Shown: positions 33,821 to 41,245 of the stretch, one piece after another
Layout of the letters: every line of letters begins with the position of its first letter
How positions within the stretch are numbered: the stretch's first letter is position 1
Origin: Microbacterium sp. BH-3-3-3
GTDB taxonomy: Bacteria; Actinomycetota; Actinomycetes; Actinomycetales; Microbacteriaceae
Length of the DNA stretch: 64,000 nt
Assembly (NCBI RefSeq): GCF_007679045.1
Contig: NZ_VEFS01000001.1
Location: 62,001 to 126,000 of the forward strand
Direction of reading: 5' to 3'
The notes under the pieces: model-generated
The model's database searches: none
The model's input: the letters and a program-made list of their open reading frames with translations, nothing else
What the model was told of the DNA's origin: nothing
Translations under genes and position numbers: made by a program

Positions 33821-35629
33821 TCAGCCGAACTTGGGCAGTTCGGGGGTCGTGGTTCCGGACGGAATCACGCGGTAGGTCTTGAGAACCTGCGTGAGGGCCT
33901 TCTGGAACGCGGGGGCGGTGGCCGCGGACGATTTTACCGTCCGCGGTTCGTCGAGGTTGACCTCGACCACGTACTGGGGGTCGTCGGCGGGGGCGAAACC
34001 GATCATCGTCGTGAAGTACGCGTCGCCCTTGTAGGCCCCGGTGGTGGGGTCGGTCTTCTCACCGGTACCGGTCTTGATGGCGATGCGGTAGCCGGGGATC
34101 GCGACCTGCTTGGCGAGGGTCCCCTGCGTGGCGACGTTCTCGAGCATGAGTCCGACCTGGTGCGCCGCGTCGGCCGAGACCACGCGCTCGCCCTGGGCGT
34201 CGGGCACGTCGGTGACGGTGCCGTCGGCCGCGGTGCAACCCTCGACGATCGAGAGCGGCATGCGCACTCCCCCGTTGGCGATGGTCTGGTACGCCCCGGC
34301 CAGCTGCGGCACGGTGACCGAGATGCCCTGGCCGAAGGTCGTGTTGTAGAAGGTCTGCTTGTCCCAGCCGGCGGGGTCGCGCATGATGCCGCCCGATTCG
34401 CCGGGGAACCCGACGGCGGTCTGCTGCGTGAGGCCGAACTTCTCGAGGTACGACACACGGGTGTCGAGCGGGATCATCTCGCCGAACTTCGAGATGCCGA
34501 CGTTCGAGGAGTCGATGAGCACGCCCGTGAGGGTGTAGTTGTTCGCGGGGTGCGAGAACGAGTCCGAGACGCGCGAGCCGCCAGGGAGCGTCTCGCTCGA
34601 CGACGCGGTCACGGTGGTGTCGGAGGTGAACGACCCGCTGTCCAGACCGATCGCGGCCGTGATGGCCTTCATCGTCGAACCCGGCTCGTTGGGGTTGCCG
34701 AAGGCCGCGCTGCCGCGGTCGTTCTCGGGCGTCGCGGTGGGGTCGTTGGGGTCGACCGAGGGGTACTCCGCGAGCGCGCGGATCTTGCCGGTCTTCGCCT
34801 CGACCACCGTGATGGTGCCCGACAGCGAGCCGGTGTTCTGCACCTGCTCGGCGATGAGCTGCTGGAGGTACCACTGCAGGTCGCGGTCGATCGTGAGCGT
34901 GAGCGTGCCGCCGTCGACGGCGGGCTGGGTGACGACCTCGGTGCCCGGAAGCACGACGCCGTCGCGGCTTTGCTGGAAGACGACCTTGCCGTTGCTCGAG
35001 GCCAGGCACGCGTTGTCGGCCCCCTCGAGGCCCGCGAGGGGCTGTCCGTCGCTGCCGACGAAGCCGAGCAGGTTGCCGGCGACCGCGCCGTCGGGGTACA
35101 TGCGTCCGGCCTGCGGAGGGAAGCTGAGGAACGGCAGGTGCAGGTCGACCAGCGCGCGGTACTGCTCGGTCGAGACGCTCCGCGCGATCATGGCGTACCG
35201 CGAGTCGGGGTTCTCGGCCACGGCGTCGGTGACGATCTTCTCGACGTCGGAGGCCTCCTGGCCCGTGACCGCGGCGATCTGCGCGGCCAGCACGGGCCAC
35301 GCGGTGGTGGTGCCGTCTTCGTCGTCGTCGTCGGTGCGGGTGGTGATGCCCTCGACCGCGAGCTTCGGGTCGATCTGTACGTCGTAGCGGTTGACGGCGG
35401 ATGCCAGGGTGACGCCGTTCTCATCGACGATCGAGCCCCGCGAGCCGTACTCGGTGCGCGAGCTCTCGAGGCCCATCGCGAGCGAGTCGTCGACGTGGGT
35501 GCGTGCGTTGACGACCTGGATGTCGACCAGGCGCACCACGAAGGCGAGCAGGACGACGAGGACGATCGAGAGGGCGACGACGGTGCGACGCCGCGGGGAC
35601 CGGGAGGTTGTCGTCGTCATGGCTCTCAT
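33821..35629 (-). CDS. ftsI: Septal class B penicillin-binding protein FtsI (PBP3 type)
   Basis: Transpeptidase that cross-links septal murein, working with FtsW (602 aa). Short cytoplasmic basic N-terminus, one membrane helix (VVALSIVLVVLLAFVVRLVD about residues 19-38), a dimerisation-type domain to about residue 250, then the transpeptidase domain with SxxK as GSTMK (about residue 317), SSN (about 372) and KTGTGEK (about 518). The start is either ATG 35629, which overlaps the ftsL stop as ATGA, or ATG 35620. An acidic insert DDDDEDG near residue 105 is unusual. Confidence 0.95.
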   Translation of the reverse strand: MRAMTTTTSRSPRRRTVVALSIVLVVLLAFVVRLVDIQVVNARTHVDDSLAMGLESSRTEYGSRGSIVDENGVTLASAVNRYDVQIDPKLAVEGITTRTDDDDEDGTTTAWPVLAAQIAAVTGQEASDVEKIVTDAVAENPDSRYAMIARSVSTEQYRALVDLHLPFLSFPPQAGRMYPDGAVAGNLLGFVGSDGQPLAGLEGADNACLASSNGKVVFQQSRDGVVLPGTEVVTQPAVDGGTLTLTIDRDLQWYLQQLIAEQVQNTGSLSGTITVVEAKTGKIRALAEYPSVDPNDPTATPENDRGSAAFGNPNEPGSTMKAITAAIGLDSGSFTSDTTVTASSSETLPGGSRVSDSFSHPANNYTLTGVLIDSSNVGISKFGEMIPLDTRVSYLEKFGLTQQTAVGFPGESGGIMRDPAGWDKQTFYNTTFGQGISVTVPQLAGAYQTIANGGVRMPLSIVEGCTAADGTVTDVPDAQGERVVSADAAHQVGLMLENVATQGTLAKQVAIPGYRIAIKTGTGEKTDPTTGAYKGDAYFTTMIGFAPADDPQYVVEVNLDEPRTVKSSAATAPAFQKALTQVLKTYRVIPSGTTTPELPKFG

Positions 35630-36255
35630 CGTGTCGCGGGAGTCGGCAGACCGTCGCTGATCGACGGGGGTGTCGCGGATCCGGCGGGCGGGGTGGCCGC
35701 ACCGGTCGTCGTCGTCCCGGCCGTGGCGTCGGCGGCGGGAGCCTCCGTCGCGGCGCCGTCCGCCGTCGTCGAGGCAGCGGGGTCGGTCACGAGCGGCACG
35801 CCGGCGATGAGCGCGTTGCGCACGGAACCGCGCCCCATGGCATCCACCGACGACACCGCGTCGGCGGGCTTGTCGGAGCCGATCACGGCCCCGTCGCTCA
35901 GGCGCAGGTAGGTCGGCGATTCGTCGATCACCATGCCGAGCGCGGCGGCGTTGGCGGCGAGGTACTGCGGCGACGCGAGCCCGGCGCTCTCGTCGTTCAG
36001 GATCTGCTTCTGGTACGTCAGGTCGCGCTGCTGCTGGGTGAGCGAGGCGATCTCGAACGAGCTCTGCGTGGTCAGGATGCCGAGACCCATCTGCACGAGC
36101 ACGATCAGGAGGGCACCCGTGACCGCGATGACGCCGAAGAGGCGACGCGGGGCGCGGCGGCGGGCGGTCGCGGGGACGACGGTGAGCCGACGCTCGCGGA
36201 CCGGCGTCGGGAAGTCGGGCAGGAAAGCCGCATCGATGGCCTGTGGTGCACTCAT
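35626..36255 (-). CDS. ftsL: FtsL-like bitopic division protein
   Basis: A 209-aa bitopic protein at the ftsL position between rsmH and ftsI. Cytoplasmic N-terminus with a basic patch (RRRAPRRL), one membrane helix ([21 protein letters not shown] about residues 40-60), then a coiled-coil-like stretch ([20 protein letters not shown]) and [17 protein letters not shown], the end of the FtsL-type domain. The last ~55 residues are Ala/Thr/Pro-rich and low complexity. Sequence similarity in the family is low, so the name rests on architecture and position. It overlaps rsmH and ftsI by 4 nt each. Confidence 0.85.
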   Translation of the reverse strand: MSAPQAIDAAFLPDFPTPVRERRLTVVPATARRRAPRRLFGVIAVTGALLIVLVQMGLGILTTQSSFEIASLTQQQRDLTYQKQILNDESAGLASPQYLAANAAALGMVIDESPTYLRLSDGAVIGSDKPADAVSSVDAMGRGSVRNALIAGVPLVTDPAASTTADGAATEAPAADATAGTTTTGAATPPAGSATPPSISDGLPTPATR

Positions 36256-37205
36256 GCGTCCTCCTGGATTCGCTCGGCCGCCCGCAGGCGAACGGGGGTG
36301 GCGCGGGGGTTGACCGCGCGTTCTTCCTCGGATGCCAGCTCGGCACCGCGCACGAGGAGCGTGAACTTGGGCGCGTGCTCGGGCAGCTCGACCGGCAGGC
36401 CGCGAGGCGCGGTCGAGGTCGACGCGTCGGCGAACACGCGCTTGACCAGTCGGTCTTCGAGCGACTGGTACGACAGCACGACGATGCGGCCGCCGACGCC
36501 CAGCACGTTGAGAGCCGCGGGGATCGTGCGCTCGAGCACCGAGAGCTCGGCGTTGACCTCGATGCGCAGGGCCTGGAACACGCGCTTGGCCGGGTGACGC
36601 TCGCGCAGCACCGCCGCGGGCGTCGCCGCCTGCAATACGTCGACCAGCTGACCCGAGCGCTCGAGGGGAGCCTCGGCGCGGGCGGCGATGATGGCGCGGG
36701 CGTAGCGGCCGGCGAGCTTCTCTTCGCCGTACCGCTCGAAGATGCGGCGGAGGTCGCCCTCGCCGTAGGTGGCGAGTACCTCGGCGGCGGTCACGCCGGT
36801 GGTCTGGTCCATGCGCATGTCGAGCGGGGCGTCCTGCGCGTAGGCGAACCCGCGCGAGGCCTCGTCGAGCTGCAGCGACGACACGCCCAGGTCGAACAGG
36901 ATGCCGTCGACCTTCGAGACGCCGGCGGATGCCACGGCCTCGGCGATGCCGTCGTAGACGGTGTGCACGAGGGTGACGCGGTCGCCGAAACGCTGGAGGC
37001 GCTCCCCCGCGATGCGCAGGGCGTCGGTGTCGCGGTCGAGGCCGATGAGTCGGGCCTCGGGGAAGCGCTCGAGGAAGGCCTCGGAGTGCCCGCCCATGCC
37101 GAGCGTGCCATCGACGAAGACGGATCCGGGCTTCTGCAGGGCGGGACCGAGCAGTTCGGCGCAGCGCTCGAGGAGAACGGGAGTGTGGATGTCGCGGATG
37201 TCCAT
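36252..37205 (-). CDS. rsmH: 16S rRNA (cytosine-1402-N4) methyltransferase
   Basis: SAM-dependent rRNA methyltransferase of the MraW family (317 aa), second gene of the dcw cluster. Motif I is [20 protein letters not shown] (about residues 30-49). Also seen are [29 protein letters not shown] with [23 protein letters not shown], and [17 protein letters not shown] chose the ATG at 37205 ([15 protein letters not shown]), which matches the family N-terminus. A second ATG at 37241 would add 12 residues and cannot be excluded. The gene overlaps ftsL by 4 nt and follows mraZ. Confidence 0.95.
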   Translation of the reverse strand: MDIRDIHTPVLLERCAELLGPALQKPGSVFVDGTLGMGGHSEAFLERFPEARLIGLDRDTDALRIAGERLQRFGDRVTLVHTVYDGIAEAVASAGVSKVDGILFDLGVSSLQLDEASRGFAYAQDAPLDMRMDQTTGVTAAEVLATYGEGDLRRIFERYGEEKLAGRYARAIIAARAEAPLERSGQLVDVLQAATPAAVLRERHPAKRVFQALRIEVNAELSVLERTIPAALNVLGVGGRIVVLSYQSLEDRLVKRVFADASTSTAPRGLPVELPEHAPKFTLLVRGAELASEEERAVNPRATPVRLRAAERIQEDA

Positions 37206-37303
37206 GATGTCGGGGTCCGATCCTTCGGCTCTGATCCCCATCCGCTCGACCTGGCGCCGGGGAAGTGCGTCAGGGCGTGCGGCTGGGCATCACAGCCGGA
37301 GGG

Positions 37304-37735
37304 TCAGAACAGTCCCGGGATCACCTCCTGCTCCATCTCGGCGTACGTCTCTTCGTTGCTCTCGGCGTAGGTGTTCCAGGCCTCGGCGTCCCAGATCTCG
37401 GCGTGGGCTCCGACGCCGGTGACGACGAGCTCGCGCCCGAGGCCGGCGTAGGTGCGCAGCGCCGGCGGAACGGTGATGCGGTTCTGGCTGTCCGGCTTCT
37501 CGGCGCTGGCCCCCGAGAGGAACATGCGCAGGAAGTCGCGGGCCTGCTTATTGCTGAGCGGGGCCTCGCGGATCCGCTCGTGCACGCGCTCGAACTCCTC
37601 GGTGCTGAACACGTAGAGGCAGCGGTCCTGCCCGCGCGTGATCACCACTCCGGCGCCGAGATCGTCACGGAACTTCGCCGGCAGGATGACCCGACCCTTG
37701 TCGTCGAGCTTGGGTGTGTGCGTACCGAGCAGCAT
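37304..37735 (-). CDS. mraZ: Transcriptional regulator MraZ
   Basis: AbrB-like ring-forming DNA-binding protein that represses the dcw operon, including itself (143 aa). The two family motifs are present: the canonical [16 protein letters not shown] (about residue 11) and the second copy [13 protein letters not shown] (about residue 83), in which the usual G is N. The start ATG at 37735 gives the usual N-terminus [11 protein letters not shown], and a GTG 12 nt upstream overlaps the ribosome site. Three operator-like boxes lie 40-64 nt upstream. Confidence 0.95.
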   Translation of the reverse strand: MLLGTHTPKLDDKGRVILPAKFRDDLGAGVVITRGQDRCLYVFSTEEFERVHERIREAPLSNKQARDFLRMFLSGASAEKPDSQNRITVPPALRTYAGLGRELVVTGVGAHAEIWDAEAWNTYAESNEETYAEMEQEVIPGLF

Positions 37736-37774
37736 TCGGGCGTCCACCCCCTTCGTCCGGCCTGCGAAGTTTCC

Positions 37775-37799
37775 CCCACTTTACTCCACCGCCCTCCAC
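37775..37799 (-). promoter_or_regulatory. MraZ operator boxes and embedded -10
   Basis: On the minus strand GTGGA-5 nt-GTGGA-5 nt-GTGGG (plus-strand complements at 37795-37799, 37785-37789, 37775-37779) gives an exact 10-nt period, the arrangement known for MraZ boxes. TAAAGT, a -10-like hexamer, lies between the last two boxes, so bound MraZ would block the promoter. A fourth GTGGG lies 14 nt further upstream, out of register. Confidence 0.75.
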
Positions 37800-38054
37800 T
37801 TTGCTATCGAAAACCCACTCTTCTCGCGATGGGCGTCGCCGTGTACTGTGTCCGGACGCTTGACCGCGCACGTCGAAGATCCGCGTGGTTCCGCGGTTCA
37901 GCGGGCTCAGCGGGCGGTGGCGCCACCGCGAGTGGAGCGAAAGGGAGGGAAAACGCGCCTCACCCTTCCTCCCCCCGCGGCTCGCCCCCTCGCGAGCGCG
38001 CCCCGTCGACGCGTCGGAAGATCGTTCCGGATGCCGCGCCCAGGGCACGAAAAA
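37800..38054. other. Non-coding gap upstream of mraZ
   Basis: About 255 bp between the mraZ operator and the terminator of the next minus-strand gene. I find no credible gene here. Open frames are short and lack start context. The stretch 37960-38000 is very GC-rich with C and G runs. A long upstream control region for the division cluster is possible, but no clear motif stands out. Confidence 0.5.
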
Positions 38055-38082
38055 AAGCACCGGCTCCGAAGAGCCGGTGCTT
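38055..38082 (-). terminator. Canonical terminator after DUF3040 gene
   Basis: Perfect 12-bp stem (AAGCACCGGCTC / GAGCCGGTGCTT) with loop CGAA. On the minus strand it is followed by a run of T (38049-38056), the only classic hairpin plus T-tract in the window. Confidence 0.92.
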
Positions 38083-38100
38083 CAAAAAATCTGCGAGGGA

Positions 38101-38481
38101 TCAGCGCCCTTCGTTGCGGCGATCCCACCTGTCGTTCATGCGGTCCATGAAGGATCCGCCCGAGGCGCGCGCGGCGCGCGGCTTCGTCGAGCGGGGAGCG
38201 GACGCCACGGCGCCGCGCATCGGCGTCACCGCGAAGATCACACCACCCACCATGAGCAGGAAGCCGAGCACGCCGATCGCGATGCCGAGGACGCCCGTGT
38301 TGAAGCCGACGGACACGCCCACGACGAGGGCGCCGAGGCCGGCGAGCACGAGGATCGAACCGAGGACGATGTTGCGGTAGCTGAGGGCACGACTGGGGGC
38401 GGTCACGACGTCGGTGTCGTTACTCATGAGATGGCGTTCCATCTCATCCAGCAGACGCTGCTCCTGCTCTGACAGTGGCAT
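38101..38481 (-). CDS. DUF3040 small membrane protein
   Basis: 126-aa actinobacterial protein of the DUF3040 family. The typical opening is MPLSEQEQRLLDEMERHL, followed by two membrane helices (NIVLGSILVLAGLGALVVGV; VLGIAIGVLGFLLMVGGVIF, about residues 37-84) and a basic tail (SFMDRMNDRWDRRNEGR). Function unknown. In actinobacteria it is commonly found beside mraZ, on the division side of the cluster. The ATG at 38481 has AGAGGGGG upstream. It is divergent from the polyprenyl synthase gene. Confidence 0.9.
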   Translation of the reverse strand: MPLSEQEQRLLDEMERHLMSNDTDVVTAPSRALSYRNIVLGSILVLAGLGALVVGVSVGFNTGVLGIAIGVLGFLLMVGGVIFAVTPMRGAVASAPRSTKPRAARASGGSFMDRMNDRWDRRNEGR

Positions 38482-38510
38482 GCATCCCCCTCTATTGTTC
38501 GTTGCGGACG

Positions 38511-38539
38511 ATTCTACGCGCGGCGTGGATCACTAGGCT
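38511..38539. promoter_or_regulatory. Divergent -10 hexamers: DUF3040 (TAGAAT) and polyprenyl synthase (TAGGCT)
   Basis: TAGAAT on the minus strand (38511-38516) precedes the DUF3040 gene by about 29 nt. TAGGCT on the plus strand (38534-38539) precedes the GTG at 38546 by exactly 6 nt, which predicts a leaderless transcript. Confidence 0.5.
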
Positions 38540-38545
38540 AGGCCC

Positions 38546-39628
38546 GTGCCGACCTCCCCGGAACCGATCGAAGCTGTTTCCCAGCGACTCGACAAGTTCC
38601 TCACTGAACAGCTATCGTACGCCTCCGCACTGGGCCCTGAGGCGGAATCCCTCACCCGTGCGGGCGCCTCCGCCCTGCGGGGAGGAAAGCGCCTGCGTGC
38701 GCGTTTCTGCCTCACGGGCTGGCGGTCCGCCGGCCGCTCGAGCGCCTCGTTCGACGACGCCGCACTCGCCGTGGCGACCTCGCTCGAGATCTTCCACGCC
38801 GCCGCCCTCGTGCACGACGACCTCGTCGACAACTCCGACACCCGCCGGGGGCAGCCCGCCGCCCACCGCGCCCTGCAGGCGGCCCACCGCGACGCCGGCT
38901 GGGCGGGCGACTCCGACGCCTTCGGCCGCTCGGGCGCGATCCTGCTCGGCGACCTGCTGGTGGCCTGGAGCGACGACCTGCTCGAAGAGGGGCTCGCCTC
39001 GAGCTCCCCCACGGCCGCGGCCACCCGTCGCGCGTACGCGCAGATGCGCCGCGACGTGACGATCGGGCAGTTCCTCGACGTCGCCGAAGAGTCGGCCTAC
39101 ACCGTCTACCTCGATGAGACGCACGCCGAGCGCGCGCTGCGCGTCGCCTCGTACAAGTCGGCGCGCTACAGCATCCAGCAGCCCCTGCTGATCGGGGCCT
39201 CGCTCGCTGGCGCCGACGACGGGCAGCTCGACGCCCTCGGCCGCTTCGGTCACGACGTCGGCATGGCCTTCCAGCTGCGCGACGACGTGCTCGGGGTCTT
39301 CGGCGACACCGCGATCACCGGCAAGCCCGTCGGCGACGATCTGCGCGAGGGCAAGCGCACGGTGCTCGTCGCCTACGCCCGCGAGGCGATGCCCGCCGAC
39401 GAGCGCCACGCGATCGACGCGCTGCTCGGCGACCCGGCCCTCACCGCCGAGCAGATCGGCACGCTCCAGCGCGCCATCGTCGACAGCGGCGCCCTCGCGC
39501 GCACCGAGGAACTCATCGCCGACTACGCGCGGCGCGCCGACGACGCCCTCGACGGGGCGAGTCTGGCTGCCGGGGCGGTCGACGAACTGCGCGCGCTGGC
39601 GCGAGCGGCGACCGAGCGCACCGCCTGA
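38546..39628 (+). CDS. idsA: Trans-polyprenyl diphosphate synthase (IdsA/GGPP type)
   Basis: Isoprenyl chain-elongating enzyme (360 aa). The first aspartate-rich motif DDLVDNSDTRRG (about residues 92-103) and second motif DDVLGVFGD (about 246-254) are intact, as is GGKRLRARFCL (about residue 48). The bulky pattern before the first motif (EIFHAAALVHDD) suggests a short-to-medium product such as geranylgeranyl diphosphate, for carotenoids or menaquinone precursors, but chain length cannot be fixed. The syntenic gene in M. tuberculosis is idsA2. Confidence 0.92.
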   Translation: MPTSPEPIEAVSQRLDKFLTEQLSYASALGPEAESLTRAGASALRGGKRLRARFCLTGWRSAGRSSASFDDAALAVATSLEIFHAAALVHDDLVDNSDTRRGQPAAHRALQAAHRDAGWAGDSDAFGRSGAILLGDLLVAWSDDLLEEGLASSSPTAAATRRAYAQMRRDVTIGQFLDVAEESAYTVYLDETHAERALRVASYKSARYSIQQPLLIGASLAGADDGQLDALGRFGHDVGMAFQLRDDVLGVFGDTAITGKPVGDDLREGKRTVLVAYAREAMPADERHAIDALLGDPALTAEQIGTLQRAIVDSGALARTEELIADYARRADDALDGASLAAGAVDELRALARAATERTA

Positions 39629-39696
39629 GTCGAGACGCCTCGGCCGGAAGACCCGGCGACGGCGCCGCGGGGGCGAGCCCGCGGCATCCGGATCGA

Positions 39697-40041
39697 TCAG
39701 GCGAGGGTCGCGGCGACCCGACGCACCTCGCTCTTGCGACCGGCCAGCAGCGCCTCGATCGGAGGCATGCCGATGGTCTCTTCGGGGCTGAGCAGCCAGT
39801 CGATGATCTCGTCGGAGTCGAAGCCGGCGTCGTGCAGCACGATGATCGTGCCGCGCAGCGAGGCCAGGGGACGCCCGTCGACGATGAACACCGACGGCAC
39901 CTTCAAGACGCCGTCGCGACGCGTGCCCACCAGATACTGCTCGTCGAGCAGGCGGCGCACGCGCCCGTGGGCTTCGTCGAGCAGCTCCACCAGATCGGGG
40001 ATGGTCAGCCAGTCGGTCGCGTAACGGGTGTTGTCGGTCAC
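39697..40041 (-). CDS. Rv2175c-like DNA-binding protein
   Basis: 114-aa protein with a winged-helix-like N-terminal part (WLTIPDLVELLDEAHGRVRR) and the C-terminal domain of the Rv2175c family (VPSVFIVDGRPLASLRGTII, GFDSDEIIDWLLSPEETIGM, PPIEALLAGRKSEVRR). In M. tuberculosis Rv2175c is a substrate of the adjacent kinase PknL, which reduces its DNA binding. The same neighbour relation holds here with the kinase at 41246. The N-terminal threonines (MTDNTRYATDW) are candidate phosphosites by analogy only. GTG start. Confidence 0.9.
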   Translation of the reverse strand: MTDNTRYATDWLTIPDLVELLDEAHGRVRRLLDEQYLVGTRRDGVLKVPSVFIVDGRPLASLRGTIIVLHDAGFDSDEIIDWLLSPEETIGMPPIEALLAGRKSEVRRVAATLA

Positions 40042-40177
40042 TGATTCACTATCTCACCCCGCGCGCTCATCAACCCCCATGCTCGCCTGTCACACGAGTC
40101 ACATGCACCTCATTCGTTGACATCCACCCCACGGCATGGGACGGTGGCGGGCAGTCGGAAGAACGGAATCCCCCACC

Positions 40178-41173
40178 ATGCGACGACTCACGCTGTCCCC
40201 CCTGCCCACCGAGACCCCCCGCCGCTCCCCCGCCGTCTGGCCCGCCGCGGTGGTCGGTTCGATCGCGCTCAGCCTGGTCGGCGAGCACGCCGCGCACGCG
40301 ACCGCCCTTCTCACCCCGTCGAGCCTCGTGCCCCCGACGGGAGCGCTCGAACCGCGCTCCCTGGGCACCCCCGTACTCGCCGCCGCCCCCGCCGCGCTCA
40401 CCTACGTCGTGCAGCCCGGCGACACCGTCTGGGGCATCGCCCGCGCCCACGGGCTCGACACCGCCTCCGTGCGCGCCGCCAACGGCATCGGCGCCGACAA
40501 CGTCATCCGCCCGGGACAGGTGCTCGCGCTGACCGCCGCGCCGGCGGCATCCGCCCCCGCCCCCGAGAGCGCGCCCGTGGGAGCGACCGCCGAGGTGCGA
40601 CCCGGAGACACCGTGTCGGCGATCGCCGCGCGCAACGGCGTGTCGATCGACGCCGTGCTGTCGGCGAACGGCCTGACCCGGGCCTCGATCATCTACCCGG
40701 GGCAGGTGCTGCAGATCCCCGCGGCCGGGCCCGCTCCCGCCTCTGTCGCGCCCGTCACCGCCCCGGGTCTCGACGCCGAGCAGTCCGAGAACGCCCGCCT
40801 GATCATCCGCATCGGCCGCGAGCTCGGCGTCTCGGACCGCGGGATCGTCATCGCTCTCGGCACCGCCATGCAGGAGTCGTGGCTGCGCAACCTCGACTGG
40901 GGCGACCGCGACTCGCTGGGACTGTTCCAGCAGCGTCCGAGCCAGGGCTGGGGCACGGCCGAGCAGATCCGCGACCGCGACCGCTCGACCCGCGTGTTCT
41001 TCGGCGGCTCGGCCGACCCCAACGGCGCCACGACGCGCGGCCTGCTCGACATCCCCGGCTGGGAGCAGCTGCCCTACGCCGACGCCGCTCAGGCCGTGCA
41101 GATCTCGGCCTACCCCGACCGGTACGCGCAGTGGGAGCAGCCCGCGACGACATGGCTCGCCGTTCTGGGCTGA
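40178..41173 (+). CDS. Secreted LysM protein with lysozyme-like C-terminal domain
   Basis: 331-aa envelope protein. The N-terminus has a hydrophobic segment (VWPAAVVGSIALSLVGEHAA) that looks like a signal sequence. Two LysM repeats follow: YVVQPGDTVWGIARAHGL (about residue 70) and AEVRPGDTVSAIAARNGVSI (about residue 140), each ending in PGQVL. The C-terminal ~130 residues (ARLIIRIGRELGVSDRGIVI, GTAMQESWLRNLDWGDRDSL, GLFQQRPSQGWG) resemble a lysozyme-like fold with the glutamate in MQES as the probable catalytic acid. Likely role: binding and perhaps cleaving murein. It sits directly upstream of the PASTA kinase, with only 72 bp between. TTGACA at 40117 may be a -35. Confidence 0.85.
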   Translation: MRRLTLSPLPTETPRRSPAVWPAAVVGSIALSLVGEHAAHATALLTPSSLVPPTGALEPRSLGTPVLAAAPAALTYVVQPGDTVWGIARAHGLDTASVRAANGIGADNVIRPGQVLALTAAPAASAPAPESAPVGATAEVRPGDTVSAIAARNGVSIDAVLSANGLTRASIIYPGQVLQIPAAGPAPASVAPVTAPGLDAEQSENARLIIRIGRELGVSDRGIVIALGTAMQESWLRNLDWGDRDSLGLFQQRPSQGWGTAEQIRDRDRSTRVFFGGSADPNGATTRGLLDIPGWEQLPYADAAQAVQISAYPDRYAQWEQPATTWLAVLG

Positions 41174-41233
41174 TCCCGCCTCGAATCCCCAGGTGAGGGT
41201 GAGCCGTTGCCCGGCCTCACAGGGGGCTCTCCG

Positions 41234-41239
41234 TAGACT
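41234..41239 (+). promoter_or_regulatory. -10 hexamer TAGACT, kinase promoter
   Basis: TAGACT with 6-nt spacer CGACAC to the GTG at 41246. The same hexamer and a similar CGA spacer occur before dnaE. Confidence 0.6.
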
Positions 41240-41245
41240 CGACAC

